Source of the DNA: JAHCIE01 sp034431435 | Lineage (GTDB): Bacteria; Chloroflexota; Anaerolineae; Epilineales; JAHCIE01 | NCBI GenBank assembly: GCA_034431435.1 | Contig: DAOUDG010000085.1 | Coordinates: forward strand, 62,001-126,000 | Direction: 5' to 3' | DNA length: 64,000 nt | Shown here: positions 9,007-18,163 of the stretch, piece after piece | Numbering within the stretch: position 1 is the stretch's first letter | How the letters are laid out: each line of letters begins with the position of its first letter | The notes under the pieces: generated by a model | What the model was told of the DNA's origin: nothing | What the model saw: only the letters and a program-made list of their open reading frames with translations | Databases searched by the model: none | Made by a program: the position numbers and the translations under genes

Positions 9007-10989
9007 TCACTCAGCGGGCGGCTCGTAGGCGAAGAAGAGCGGCTCGGGCCGAATCTTGCTCGGCACCTCCCACCATTCCCCGTCAGGGTAGCGTTGCGCT
9101 ATCAGCTCAAGGTCGCGGCGTCGGTCCGGTAGCGCGAGAAAAACAGCCCGCCGGTCGATGGGCAGCGCCGGTACGGTCTGAGGTGTAACCTTCTCCGGTA
9201 AGTCGATGCCCTTGACATCCGGCGCCAGATACGGGATGCTCGGAAAGCCAACAAACATGCGGGGCATGCCCGCGAAGTAGGCCACGTAATTGGGGCCTTG
9301 CCGCTGCAGAAACAAGCCGATTTCGTGTCCGGCTTCGGAATTGGCGTCGGCGAAAGTGTTGCGTGGCGTATAGCTCAGGAAATAGTAGCCCACGCTGGAC
9401 ACGGATATCGCGACGAGGAAGATGGCCAACGCAGTCGCAGCCACCCGATGCGGTATCGGGGCCCAGGCCCGCAGGATGACGAACGATGTTATCAGCGTGA
9501 TCGCAATGAACAGACATACGGCCGGCGCGGCCAGCAGCATACGGCTCGGGTTCGGCACCTCAATCGCCAGGGCGTTGGTCAGTATCATCGTCCCCCAGAA
9601 CCAGATCGCCAGCAAGAAGTAGCGCCGCTCCAGCAGACGGACTGTGCTGTAGGCAAGCCCGAACACGAAGAGAAGCGACAGCAATGGGTCCAGCAGGGCG
9701 ACCGGCGCGCGGTAGAACCCTGGCTGCGCCGGCAGTGATACCCAGCCGAGCAACACGTCCAGGAAATGGCGCGCGAACAAGGCGAGCGGTGACGTGCCTT
9801 GACGGGCAGCCTCCTCGACGAGCCACCCCGTCTGGATAATGCCCACCTGATTCATGCGCGTGCCAAACTCGTCGGGATGATCGCGGAACCAGAGCATCTG
9901 CGGTCCCGCGACAACCACGATCGACGCAAGAAAGAGAACGAGGCCGCGCCAACTCTCCATGAAAAAGCCCCGTTGGCGAAGGATGAGGTAGCCCAGATAG
10001 ACAAGAGCCAGCAGGAAGATGAGGCGTGCGCCCACGTACGAATACCAGGTCAGCGCGGCGGCCACGCCGGCCCAGACGTAGGGTAGCGGCTTACGATCCT
10101 CGGTAGCTCGATACAGCAACCAGAACACCAGCGCGGCAAAGAAAGCATCCCCAATGTTGTTAGCCGCCAGCCGGCTGAAGTGAATGGGATAGTGCCAGGT
10201 GGCCAGGATCGTCGCGGCGATGAGGCCTGCCCAGGGGCCGAACATGCGACGCCCCAGCATGTACAAGAGCGGCACAGTCAGCGTCCCCTGCACGACCGAC
10301 CAGAAGCGCCCACCCAGGATGCCTGGCCCGAAGAGGGCGATGGACACCGCATTCGGGACAAACGTCATGTTGGGTTGGCCGTACCAACTGACGTGAAACA
10401 TGGCCGCGTGTTTCCCCGTCAGGACACGCACACCCTCTGTCGCAATCGCCGCCTCGTCCCCCTGCAAAGGGTAGGGTATGTCTGAGACGTTGATCGCGCG
10501 CAAAAGGAAGGCCACCAGGGTCAACCCGGCTACGCCCACGATTTCCCATCGCGCGCCGACAAGTCGCTGCCACAGCCGCCCCGTCGGGCGCCAGAAGGCA
10601 ACCACACAGGCCAGCACGAAGGCTGCCACACTCACCAACCACAGAGCGAAGCCGAGTCGATACTGCTCAGGCTGCAAGCCCATCGGCAGGCTGCTGCGGA
10701 GAGCCAGGACCCAGGTGGTCGCGCTGAGCGCCGCCAGCGCCACCGCCAGCCAGGGTAGGCTGCGCCATCGTGGCTCAAAGGCCGTCTCTCCGCTCTCCCC
10801 GACGGTCTCCGGTAGACGCTCGAGGCCGCGAAGGCCGACGATGAAAAGAGTGATGGCGACGGCGTAGAGGGCGAAGCCGGGCGCGCTGCTGGCCGACTGT
10901 CCCATGATCATCAGTTGAGCTATGAGCGCTGTGGCGACCGCTCCTGCCAACACCGCCAGCCACAACCTACGTTGGTCATGCGCCTTCAT
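9007..10989 (-). CDS. GT39-type polytopic glycosyltransferase, paralogue 2
   Basis: 660 residues, the tandem partner of the gene 23 nt downstream: same segment order, LQGDEAAIA with GDEA at 177-180, WHYPIHFSRLAANN, and the C-terminal FAGMPRMFVGFPSIPY. Outside these blocks the two have diverged, so the duplication is not recent. The protein is predicted to be inner-membrane and polytopic with the active loop outside. It lies 9 nt from the third GT39 gene. Such pairs may add successive sugars or serve two acceptors; nothing in the sequence tells which. Confidence 0.8.
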   Translation of the reverse strand: MKAHDQRRLWLAVLAGAVATALIAQLMIMGQSASSAPGFALYAVAITLFIVGLRGLERLPETVGESGETAFEPRWRSLPWLAVALAALSATTWVLALRSSLPMGLQPEQYRLGFALWLVSVAAFVLACVVAFWRPTGRLWQRLVGARWEIVGVAGLTLVAFLLRAINVSDIPYPLQGDEAAIATEGVRVLTGKHAAMFHVSWYGQPNMTFVPNAVSIALFGPGILGGRFWSVVQGTLTVPLLYMLGRRMFGPWAGLIAATILATWHYPIHFSRLAANNIGDAFFAALVFWLLYRATEDRKPLPYVWAGVAAALTWYSYVGARLIFLLALVYLGYLILRQRGFFMESWRGLVLFLASIVVVAGPQMLWFRDHPDEFGTRMNQVGIIQTGWLVEEAARQGTSPLALFARHFLDVLLGWVSLPAQPGFYRAPVALLDPLLSLLFVFGLAYSTVRLLERRYFLLAIWFWGTMILTNALAIEVPNPSRMLLAAPAVCLFIAITLITSFVILRAWAPIPHRVAATALAIFLVAISVSSVGYYFLSYTPRNTFADANSEAGHEIGLFLQRQGPNYVAYFAGMPRMFVGFPSIPYLAPDVKGIDLPEKVTPQTVPALPIDRRAVFLALPDRRRDLELIAQRYPDGEWWEVPSKIRPEPLFFAYEPPAE

Positions 10990-10998
10990 AGGATGCCC

Positions 10999-13218
10999 TT
11001 AGCGCGGTGTCTCTCCCCTGGCCGGAACGAAGAACACGAGGAAGTCACGGCCCGGCGTGCGAGACTGGTAGGTCGAGAGTTGGCCCGTGGGGAAGGCGGC
11101 TTGCAAGGTGCGCAGGCCGCCCTGGTCCGACGGGTTGACGAGGTACATCCTGGCGGCCCGGTCGTCGACCTGGCTCCCTACCGCCTGCGACAGATTCTCG
11201 CTAAGGATATAGTTGTTGCGAACGCCGGCCCCCATGGCGAGATACACGTTGCGCGTATCGACCCAGTTGGGCCAGGCCACGATGAAGGTGTGGTTCACGT
11301 CGCCGACGCTCGCCGTGAAGCCCTTGAGCGCGGCGGCCATCTCCGACGTATTCCAGACCATACTCCGTTCCTGGAAGTCGTAGACCTGGAAGTACTGGCG
11401 GAGGTTCAGGACCGTCGCGCTCAGCAGCAGCGCGGCCACGAGAATCGCCGATAGGGCCTTGCCCCACGCGCCCAACGCGCCGCGTAGGTTGCGGGCGATG
11501 AGGACGATGGGCAGCGCTGCGATGATCATGGCGATGGGTGGCGCGCCGCCACCGCGCACGACGCTCGGATTCTCGATGGGGAAGGCGAGCGCCAGGATGG
11601 ACGGCAGCAGCAGCAGCGCCAGGCTGACCAGCAGGGCCACGGCGGTGAAGCTGCGCTGCCTCAGCACGCCCAAGTCGAAGCGGCCCAGCGAGACGGTCCC
11701 CCAGATTGCCAGCAAGATATAGATGAATCCCAGGGCAAACAGCGCCGCCGTGATGGGGTCCAGATGGTAATCCCACATGACGTTGTTGACCCACACCACA
11801 TCGCCCCGGTAGTTGAACTGGAGCGCGGCATTCGCGATGTTCTGCACGAGACGACCGATGGGGTTGAAGCTCCCCGCCTCGGTGGTCGCCGAGCGGGTCA
11901 GCGAGCGATACCAAAACTGGTCGGGCCGCTCCAGGCTGAAGCGCAGCAGCGGCAGGAAGAGTAGGGCGACCGCCCCCGCCATGAGCGTCGCGTTCGCCCA
12001 GAAGGGGCGCGTGAGGCTGGGGGGCAGCGGGGCGTCGGTCGCCTCGGCGGCCACGGCCCCCGCCTGGCTGTCGCTGCGCCAGAGATTGGCGGCCAGGGCG
12101 CGCAGCCCCGTCGTGAAGCCGCCCGGCCAGGCGACCAGGTCCCACACGAGCCGCAGGCCGACCAGCGCCGCCACCAGCACCGGCACGATGCGCATGGAGG
12201 TGTAGGTGTGCAGGCCGATGCCCAGGAACAGCCCGGCTAGCAGCCAGTCGTTGCGGCGATTGAGACGCATGCCCCGCAGCAGGAAGAATAGGGTCGGCGT
12301 GGCGAAGGCCGCCGTGAAGGGGAAGCGCAGCCCCACCCGGCTGATCTCGACGTGCCACTTAGAGATGGCCGTCAGGAACGCGGCCAGCAGGCCCACATTT
12401 CGCCCGCCTACCTCCCGCCCCAGCAGGTAGACGAAGGGGATGGTGAGGAAGCCAATCAGCGCCGTGCCAATCTTGAGGGCCAGGTGGTCGGTTTGCAAGT
12501 TGAACAGGGAGATGAGACCGGCGGTCCAGTAGAACTGGAACAACTCGCGCCCGGTGTTGCGCGCCAGAAAGACGGGGCGAGTACCATTCAGGATGTCGAT
12601 GACATCGTATAGCTTCTCGGCGTGGTCGGAGGTCGGCTCGGCGGGCACGCTGGCGAGCTGATAGAAGCGGAAGAAGGCCGCCACGGCCAGGATGCCTAGC
12701 AGCGCCACCGCTGTCCAGCCGAAGGGGACGCGCCAGGCGCGGATGCGCCGCCAGACCCCGGCCAGGTTCGTCGCGCCCCAATCCCACGCCGCCAGGTAGA
12801 AGGCGGCCAGCGCGGCCAGCCATAGCGTCGTGTTGACAGGGGTGAAACAGTAGGTCTTGTTTGGCGATTCAGGGGCGATGCCCGGTACGGCGCACGTGTC
12901 GCGGCCGAAGAAGAGAAACGCCAGCACAAACAGGACGCCCGATGCGATAAGCAGCCGCTGTCGCCACGTTGCGGTCAGGATACTGGCGATGCGGGGTACG
13001 ACCAGGGCGCGCGGACCATCGCGCAGGACGCGAGTGGGGTTGCGACCCAACGCCCACACGAACAGCACAGCGGCGACGATGTAGCCGACGATGCCGTCCA
13101 GGGGAACGCTGCGGTCGGTGAGGTAGCGCTGTGCCCAGATGCCGATACCGAGGGCCAGGACAAGGAGGGCGGCCGTCACGGTGGCGCGGCGGGCGGTGTT
13201 CGTGGCTGCGGACTGCAT
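10999..13218 (-). CDS. GT39-type polytopic glycosyltransferase, divergent third copy
   Basis: 739 residues, longer than its two neighbours. The acidic loop is different (EPTSDHAEKLYDV, DHAE at 198-201) and is followed by FLARNTGRELFQFYW, a pattern I recognise from other Chloroflexota GT39 proteins. Another conserved block is WHVEISRVGLRFPF. Many transmembrane segments are visible across residues ~10-640, and ~100 soluble residues close the protein. The gene starts about 40 nt after the methyltransferase stop and is part of the same minus-strand operon. Confidence 0.78.
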   Translation of the reverse strand: MQSAATNTARRATVTAALLVLALGIGIWAQRYLTDRSVPLDGIVGYIVAAVLFVWALGRNPTRVLRDGPRALVVPRIASILTATWRQRLLIASGVLFVLAFLFFGRDTCAVPGIAPESPNKTYCFTPVNTTLWLAALAAFYLAAWDWGATNLAGVWRRIRAWRVPFGWTAVALLGILAVAAFFRFYQLASVPAEPTSDHAEKLYDVIDILNGTRPVFLARNTGRELFQFYWTAGLISLFNLQTDHLALKIGTALIGFLTIPFVYLLGREVGGRNVGLLAAFLTAISKWHVEISRVGLRFPFTAAFATPTLFFLLRGMRLNRRNDWLLAGLFLGIGLHTYTSMRIVPVLVAALVGLRLVWDLVAWPGGFTTGLRALAANLWRSDSQAGAVAAEATDAPLPPSLTRPFWANATLMAGAVALLFLPLLRFSLERPDQFWYRSLTRSATTEAGSFNPIGRLVQNIANAALQFNYRGDVVWVNNVMWDYHLDPITAALFALGFIYILLAIWGTVSLGRFDLGVLRQRSFTAVALLVSLALLLLPSILALAFPIENPSVVRGGGAPPIAMIIAALPIVLIARNLRGALGAWGKALSAILVAALLLSATVLNLRQYFQVYDFQERSMVWNTSEMAAALKGFTASVGDVNHTFIVAWPNWVDTRNVYLAMGAGVRNNYILSENLSQAVGSQVDDRAARMYLVNPSDQGGLRTLQAAFPTGQLSTYQSRTPGRDFLVFFVPARGETPR

Positions 13219-13257
13219 CTATTCCTCGTGCGGGGTCGAATCGGTGGACAGTGGCGG

Positions 13258-14088
13258 CTAGCCGCGCTTCACACAGCGCACGAATTGATACGCGCCGACC
13301 TCGGGAAGCGGCTCTTCGTAATACTGGCGCAGCCAGGCATCGAACGGGGCCATCTGGGCCGGGTGGATGACCCACTTGCGGAACAGCCCGCGCGTTACCA
13401 GATTCGGGACTCCCAGATAGTGGCTCATGTCGAAGGCGTGGTGGGCAGATTCCGAGAAGTAGTAGAAGCGCTCCACCACGTCCAGGCCAACGGCGTCAAA
13501 CCGCCGCGCCCATTCTTCGGGCGGGTAGACGTGGTAATGGTGCGAGATGGTATTGAAGAAATCGCCGTACCGCTCCGACAGCGAAGCGAGACCGGCCTCG
13601 CGAAACAGCGTGCTACCGAGAAGGAAGTCGGGGTAATGCTCACTCGGTAGCGTCGTGGCAAATGTACCCCCCGGTCGAAGCACGCGACTTATCTCTCTTA
13701 ACGTAGATTCATTGTCCGGGATATGCTCGATGACGCAATTGCTGACGACGGTATTGAATGCGCCATCCGGGAACGGCATGCGCGTCGCGTCACCCTGGGT
13801 CACCAGCTTGTACACGTCGCGGCGCACCGCCGCCTCGATGAGGTCGCTCCAGAGGGGGTCGAGGCCCACGTCGATCTGCTCGTCGTAGGCGATGGAGGCG
13901 AAGTGGCCATCGCCGCAGCCGATGTCGAGCACGGGGTGGACCAGGGGCACCCGTCCCATGAACTTTGCCTCCACCGACCGCAGCACGGCGCGGTGCGGGG
14001 CCATCGTGTAGACGTGGGGCGTGAAGTAGTCTCGCTCGCCGGACCACGTCGCGCCCGCCGTGGCGGGCGGCCTGGTATCACTCGCCAT
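13258..14088 (-). CDS. Class I SAM-dependent methyltransferase
   Basis: 276 residues from the ATG at 14088, which has GGGAGGATCT five bases ahead; the reading frame extends 15 codons further but without such a site. Motif I is LDIGCGDGHF, and NCVIEHIPDNESTLREISRVLRPGG covers motifs II-III of the UbiE/type-11 methyltransferase fold. The start lies inside the 3' end of the GT4 gene (11 nt overlap), so translation is probably coupled. The context points to O-methylation of a sugar or lipid-linked glycan; the substrate is unknown. Confidence 0.82.
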   Translation of the reverse strand: MASDTRPPATAGATWSGERDYFTPHVYTMAPHRAVLRSVEAKFMGRVPLVHPVLDIGCGDGHFASIAYDEQIDVGLDPLWSDLIEAAVRRDVYKLVTQGDATRMPFPDGAFNTVVSNCVIEHIPDNESTLREISRVLRPGGTFATTLPSEHYPDFLLGSTLFREAGLASLSERYGDFFNTISHHYHVYPPEEWARRFDAVGLDVVERFYYFSESAHHAFDMSHYLGVPNLVTRGLFRKWVIHPAQMAPFDAWLRQYYEEPLPEVGAYQFVRCVKRG

Positions 14089-15328
14089 CAGATCCTCCCG
14101 ACGCGGCCACGTAGGACACCCCCTCAGGCGCATGCGCCCCGGCGCTCGCCGCTCGCGGCAGCACCACGCGATGTGTCATGCGCGCCACCTCTGCCTCAAA
14201 CAAGGTCTCGTACATGTCCGCCGTGCGATTCAGGTCGAAGATGTGGGCGATCTCATCGCGCGGGCGGACGTAGTGGCTCTTGTTGGTCAGAATGCGCGTC
14301 ACGGCGTCGGCCAGGGCCACGCCATCGCCTATGGGTGTGACCTCCCCCATGCCCGTCATCCGCACCGGCTGACGGACGCCCGGCAAGTTGCTGGCGACGA
14401 CGGGCGTCCCGCACAGCATGGCTTCGACCTGCACCAGGCCGAAGGACTCGGTGGAGTTGAGGCTCGGGACCAGCAGGGCATCCAGCGCGCCCAGGTAGGC
14501 AGGCATCTCGCGCGTCGGGTGCAGCGTCCCCAGGAACTCCCAGTGATCGCCGAGGGCGGCGATGCGGGGGGCCAGTCGCTCCCAGTACAGCTCCTCGCCG
14601 ATGATGCCCTGGTAAGGTCCGGCGAAGAACGCCTTCAAGTTGGGGAAGCGTCGCAGCAGGGTGGGCATGGCGTCCAGCAGGACTTCGATGCCCTTTTCGG
14701 CGGCGAAGCGCGCCGCGAAGCCAACGCTGGGCCGGCTATCCAGATGATGCGCGGCGCGGAAGGCGGCTACATCGGTGGGCTTGGGCTGGGGCATGATCAC
14801 CGGCGGCGGGATGACGACGATCTTCTGCTTGAACCGGCTCAGCAGCCGCGAGTGGTCGGCGTAATCCTGGGTGTAGGCGACAATTCTGTCGGCCCAGCGG
14901 GCGGCCAGGTAGTTGGCGCCGAAGGTCACCTCGTCCACGATGCGGTTCAGGCCACCCGGCGGCAATTGCAGATCGCAGTGATACGTCAGGATAGTCGGTT
15001 TCTTGAGCAGCCGCCCGCGCAGCGCCAGCCCCCAGGCGTCGAACTGGGGCAGGTGCACGCTCAACACGTCGTTCTCGCGCACGTAGCGCGTCGCGTACTG
15101 GCCGTAGGTGGGCATGATGACGCCTTTGCTGACCCGGAACGCCACGGGAACCCGCACGACCCGCACGCCCTCGATGATCTCCTGCTTGGGCAGCGAGGCA
15201 TCATAGTGGGAGGTCAGTACCGTGACCGCGTGGCCGCGTTCCGCCAGCACCCGTGCCAGCCGCTCGACGTAGATGGTCAGCCCGCTCACGTGGGGGCGAT
15301 AGTAGGTAAGAGCAAGTAGAATCTTCAT
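14078..15328 (-). CDS. GT4-family glycosyltransferase
   Basis: 416 residues with the GT-B fold. The N-terminal acceptor half starts MKILLALTYYRPHVSG. The C-terminal donor half has GFAARFAAEKG, LGTLHPTREMPAYLGALD and the EX7E motif ESFGLVQVEA, typical of GT4 retaining transferases using nucleotide sugars. It is cytosolic or membrane-associated. Its ATG overlaps the epimerase stop by 4 nt (ATGA). The sugar donor is uncertain; adjacency to a 2-epimerase suggests an unusual deoxy sugar. Confidence 0.87.
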   Translation of the reverse strand: MKILLALTYYRPHVSGLTIYVERLARVLAERGHAVTVLTSHYDASLPKQEIIEGVRVVRVPVAFRVSKGVIMPTYGQYATRYVRENDVLSVHLPQFDAWGLALRGRLLKKPTILTYHCDLQLPPGGLNRIVDEVTFGANYLAARWADRIVAYTQDYADHSRLLSRFKQKIVVIPPPVIMPQPKPTDVAAFRAAHHLDSRPSVGFAARFAAEKGIEVLLDAMPTLLRRFPNLKAFFAGPYQGIIGEELYWERLAPRIAALGDHWEFLGTLHPTREMPAYLGALDALLVPSLNSTESFGLVQVEAMLCGTPVVASNLPGVRQPVRMTGMGEVTPIGDGVALADAVTRILTNKSHYVRPRDEIAHIFDLNRTADMYETLFEAEVARMTHRVVLPRAASAGAHAPEGVSYVAASGGSDGE

Positions 15329-16374
15329 GCACCCTCAAACAGCGCGCGATTCTGCCGTACCCAGTCGGCCAATCGCGTAATACCTTCCTCGACCCCCACG
15401 CGGGGCTGCCAGCCAAAGTCGTGACGCGCCCGGCTGATGTCACAGAAGAAGACGGGCTGGTCGCCCGGCCGCCATTCGGCATGGGGAGCGTCGGCAATAG
15501 GCTGGCCCAGCGCGCGCGCCAGGATGGGCCGAAACTCCGCCCATACCGACATGGTGCGCTCCGCGCCGCCGCCTATGTTATACACCTGTCCGGCTGTGGT
15601 GTCTATTTTGTCAACGGCCATCTTGTAGGCAGCGATCAGGTCGTCGATGTACAGCAGGTCACGCACCTGCTTGCCGTCGCCATAGATGGTGATCGGGCGG
15701 TCGAGGGTGGTGGCGATGATGAACCAGGCTACCCAGCCCTGGTCCTCGACACCCATCTGGCGCGGCCCGTAAATGCAACTCTGACGAAAGACGACGGTGG
15801 GCAGGCCGTAGATACGGTGGTAGTCGCGCACGTATTGATCCGCCGCGCCCTTGCTACACCCGTAGGGCGAGTGGAAATCCAGCGGCTGATGCTCGCTCGC
15901 CCCCTGGGGCAGGTCACGGTAGGTGTAGCGCGTCGGTAGCTCGACGACCGCCACATCCTCCATCCCGCCGTAAACCTTGTTGGTGGACGAGAAGACGACA
16001 ATCGGGTCATCGCCGTACAGCCGCGCCGCTTCCAAAACGTTGAACGTGCCCAGGGCGTTGGCCTCGAAATCCTCGCGGGGCCGGGTGACGGACGTGGTGA
16101 CGGCCGTCTGCCCGGCCAGGTGGTACACGACCTCGATGCTCGCCATCGCCTGGTTGATGGCTTCCGAACTGCGGATGTCGCCCTCGATGAACTGGAAGGC
16201 GCGCCCGTGCCGCTCGCGCAGCCAGGCCAGGTTTTGCGGCGTCCCCCGCCGCGACAGGTTGTCGAAGACGGTGATATGGTGGCCGTCGCCGACCAGATCA
16301 TCGACCAGGTTACAGCCAATGAAGCCCGCGCCGCCGGTGACCAGAATCCGTCGCGGTGTATCTAGCGTCGTCAT
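15325..16374 (-). CDS. NAD-dependent nucleotide-sugar epimerase, CDP-paratose 2-epimerase (RfbE/TyvE)-like
   Basis: 349-residue extended SDR. GGAGFIG (14-20) binds NAD, and the catalytic pair is Y171/K175 in SPYGCSK. NLSRRGTPQNLAWLR, SSTNKVYGG and RQSCIYGPRQMGVEDQGWVAWF follow the pattern of CDP-tyvelose/CDP-paratose 2-epimerases rather than UDP-glucose 4-epimerases. It would convert one CDP- or nucleotide-activated sugar for use by the following glycosyltransferase. The CDP-sugar dehydratase and reductase expected upstream in that pathway are not in the window, so substrate identity stays inferred. Confidence 0.83.
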   Translation of the reverse strand: MTTLDTPRRILVTGGAGFIGCNLVDDLVGDGHHITVFDNLSRRGTPQNLAWLRERHGRAFQFIEGDIRSSEAINQAMASIEVVYHLAGQTAVTTSVTRPREDFEANALGTFNVLEAARLYGDDPIVVFSSTNKVYGGMEDVAVVELPTRYTYRDLPQGASEHQPLDFHSPYGCSKGAADQYVRDYHRIYGLPTVVFRQSCIYGPRQMGVEDQGWVAWFIIATTLDRPITIYGDGKQVRDLLYIDDLIAAYKMAVDKIDTTAGQVYNIGGGAERTMSVWAEFRPILARALGQPIADAPHAEWRPGDQPVFFCDISRARHDFGWQPRVGVEEGITRLADWVRQNRALFEGA

Positions 16375-16439
16375 GTCTGTCGCCCTCGCTCAAAACACAT
16401 AAGGGCGCGAGGGACCTGCCCCTACGCCCATCGCTGTTG

Positions 16440-17468
16440 CTACCCCGCCGCCTGCTCGTAGTCGGCGGCGGCCGTCCCTGGCCCGGTGATCTGGCTCAGG
16501 TTCAGCCCCTCGCGCCACAGGTAGAACGCGCCGATGAGGATGAGCAGGCCGAAGTTCGCCGCGTGGGCCACCAGGGCGTAGGCCAGCGCCTCGGTGTGCG
16601 GGATGCCGAATGCCCCCAAGGCCAGGACGACGCCGGCGTGATAGACGCCGACATAGCCCGGCGACGAGGGCACGGTGGCCCCCAGGGCGACTACCACCTG
16701 GACGAAGGTGGCCGCCACCAGCGCGCCGCCCAGGGAACCGAAGTAGTCCTGAAGGCCGAAGGCGCGCATCACCAGATAGTTGTAGAGGACGCCGCCCAGG
16801 CCCCAAATGACCAGCGACCACAGTCCCGCAACGGCCAGGTGACGGGGAGCGTGCAGAATCTGTAAGCCGTCGATCAGACCCTCGACGCGGTTCGTCCACA
16901 CCTCGCCGTTGATGCGGGGGATGCGGCCCAACCCCCACGAGATGTAGGTCATGGCGCGCTGCCGCTGCCAGACGATGGCCCACAGCGCGCCGATTAGGAG
17001 CAGGAAGACGATCACGACTGTCGTGGCGGAACGCTGGAGCAGTGGAGTCAGGCTGACGAAAGGCAGCACCAGCACCAGCATCGCGACGATGGCGAACACG
17101 TCCAGGGCGCGCTCCACCACCACCGTAGATAGAGCCTGCGCCACGCGCGGCCCCTGGCCCTCACCGATGAGGACAGCGCGCACGATATCGCCGACGCGAG
17201 CCGGCAGGATGGTGTTGACCAGGTAGCCGATGCTGAGCGAGGAAAACAGGCGGCTCAAGGGCGGCGCGGGCGACGGATAGAAGAGGAGGCCCCAACGATA
17301 GGCGCGCGCCACCTGGGCGAGGAGAATCACGGCCATGGCGGGTATGAGGGCCAGGTAGTTCGCCTGGGTCAGCGCCGACCAGAGTAGATTGAATTCGATG
17401 CCCCGAAAGGCGATGTACAGGGCAACCAGGCTGACGATCAGCCCCAACCAGAAACGGCGATTACGCAT
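16440..17468 (-). CDS. Flippase-like membrane protein, lysylphosphatidylglycerol synthase TM (UPF0104/AglD) family
   Basis: 342 residues with about eight hydrophobic segments and SIGYLVNTILPARVGDIVRAVLIGE, the signature of the UPF0104/TIGR00374 membrane domain. SSPGYVGVYHAG lies near the end. I start at ATG 17468 (MRNRRFW); a GTG at 17510 extends the frame by 14 residues, but a TGGTATAAT box ends only nine bases before it, which would leave almost no leader. Members often sit with polyprenyl-linked glycan genes, and transport or transfer of lipid-linked sugars is suspected. No lysyl-transferase domain is attached. It lies 66 nt upstream of the epimerase. Confidence 0.78.
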   Translation of the reverse strand: MRNRRFWLGLIVSLVALYIAFRGIEFNLLWSALTQANYLALIPAMAVILLAQVARAYRWGLLFYPSPAPPLSRLFSSLSIGYLVNTILPARVGDIVRAVLIGEGQGPRVAQALSTVVVERALDVFAIVAMLVLVLPFVSLTPLLQRSATTVVIVFLLLIGALWAIVWQRQRAMTYISWGLGRIPRINGEVWTNRVEGLIDGLQILHAPRHLAVAGLWSLVIWGLGGVLYNYLVMRAFGLQDYFGSLGGALVAATFVQVVVALGATVPSSPGYVGVYHAGVVLALGAFGIPHTEALAYALVAHAANFGLLILIGAFYLWREGLNLSQITGPGTAAADYEQAAG

Positions 17469-17518
17469 GATGTCCCGGAACAGGCGGTTTCGGGACGGGA
17501 TCCGCCCCACGACAGGTT

Positions 17519-17527
17519 ATTATACCA
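17519..17527 (-). promoter_or_regulatory. Extended -10 promoter element (TGGTATAAT)
   Basis: A perfect TATAAT with an upstream TGG lies in the 77 nt between the anti-sigma stop and the flippase ATG. No good -35 box is seen at 16-18 nt. A start near 17512 would give a leader of about 44 nt for the ATG at 17468. It may give the glycan locus its own promoter apart from the sigma/anti-sigma genes. Confidence 0.45.
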
Positions 17528-17545
17528 CTACCACCGGGCAAACGC

Positions 17546-18163
17546 CTAGCGTATCACGGCGGCGGGCGTGGCGGCCGGCCGCGCCATCGACACGGCGGTT
17601 GGGGGCGCGGCCAGGCTCACGGTCGGCGAGGGCGTCGCCGAGGGCAGCGCGGCGATGGCCGTGGCGGTCTGCGCCGCGTACAGGGCCTCGTCCCTGCCGA
17701 GGGGAGCGCGCCCCAGTAGCCCCACCATGATCAGCAGCACCGCCGCCACAGCCCACCCGGCCAGGGTCGGCGGTAGGGCCACGAAGCGTAGCGGCTCACT
17801 ACGGCCGGTGGCCCGACGTTGGGATGTGACGGGCGCCGGGGGCGCAGGGCGGGGCGGGAGCGCGGCGATCGCTGCCTCCCTCGCTATGGCGATGGCGACC
17901 GGGCGCGGCGTGGCTCGCAGCGCGCGCGCTGCCAGCGCTTCGCGCAAGGCGGTATCGAGACCTGGTGGGGCCAGCGCCACCGCCTGACACATCGGGCACG
18001 CGGCCAGATGAGCCGCTGCCGCCGCGCTGAGTTCTAGCTCGCCGTAGGCTTCGGCCAGTTGCCACCCGATGACGGCGGATTCAACTACGCCGTCGAAAAT
18101 GAGTTCTAGCTCGCCGTAGGCTTCGGCCAGTTGCCACTCTCGCATAAACTCGTCGCAGCGCAT
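17546..18163 (-). CDS. Anti-sigma factor with zinc-finger (zf-HC2/ZAS) domain carrying an internal duplication
   Basis: 205 residues. C3, H52, C56 and C59 form the H-x3-C-x2-C zinc site of anti-sigma factors. A single membrane segment (~138-156) separates this cytosolic domain from a Pro/Ser/Thr-rich outer tail. The ATG overlaps the sigma factor's TGA by one base (TGATG). WQLAEAYGELEL occurs twice, at residues 10-21 and 34-45, from a 38-bp exact DNA repeat. This widens the gap between the first Cys and the His to 49 residues, against 24 in the second anti-sigma of this window. The protein should bind and hold the adjacent ECF sigma; whether the widened site still folds is unclear. Confidence 0.8.
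   Translation of the reverse strand: MRCDEFMREWQLAEAYGELELIFDGVVESAVIGWQLAEAYGELELSAAAAAHLAACPMCQAVALAPPGLDTALREALAARALRATPRPVAIAIAREAAIAALPPRPAPPAPVTSQRRATGRSEPLRFVALPPTLAGWAVAAVLLIMVGLLGRAPLGRDEALYAAQTATAIAALPSATPSPTVSLAAPPTAVSMARPAATPAAVIR
18028..18137. repeat. 38-bp direct repeat, 72-bp period, inside the anti-sigma gene
   Basis: Bases 18028-18065 and 18100-18137 are identical. They are separated by 34 unique bases, and the 72-bp period is 24 codons, so the frame is kept. The unique spacer codes IFDGVVESAVIG, which looks like no part of a zinc-finger anti-sigma domain. Confidence 0.95.

Noticed and set aside
11201..12358. Minus-strand frame of 385 codons inside the third GT39 gene
   Set aside because: Out of frame with a convincing membrane protein; composition is Arg/Pro/Gly noise.
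14060..15319. Plus-strand frame of 419 codons opposite the GT4 gene
   Set aside because: The opposite strand encodes a GT4 enzyme with its EX7E motif; this frame has none.
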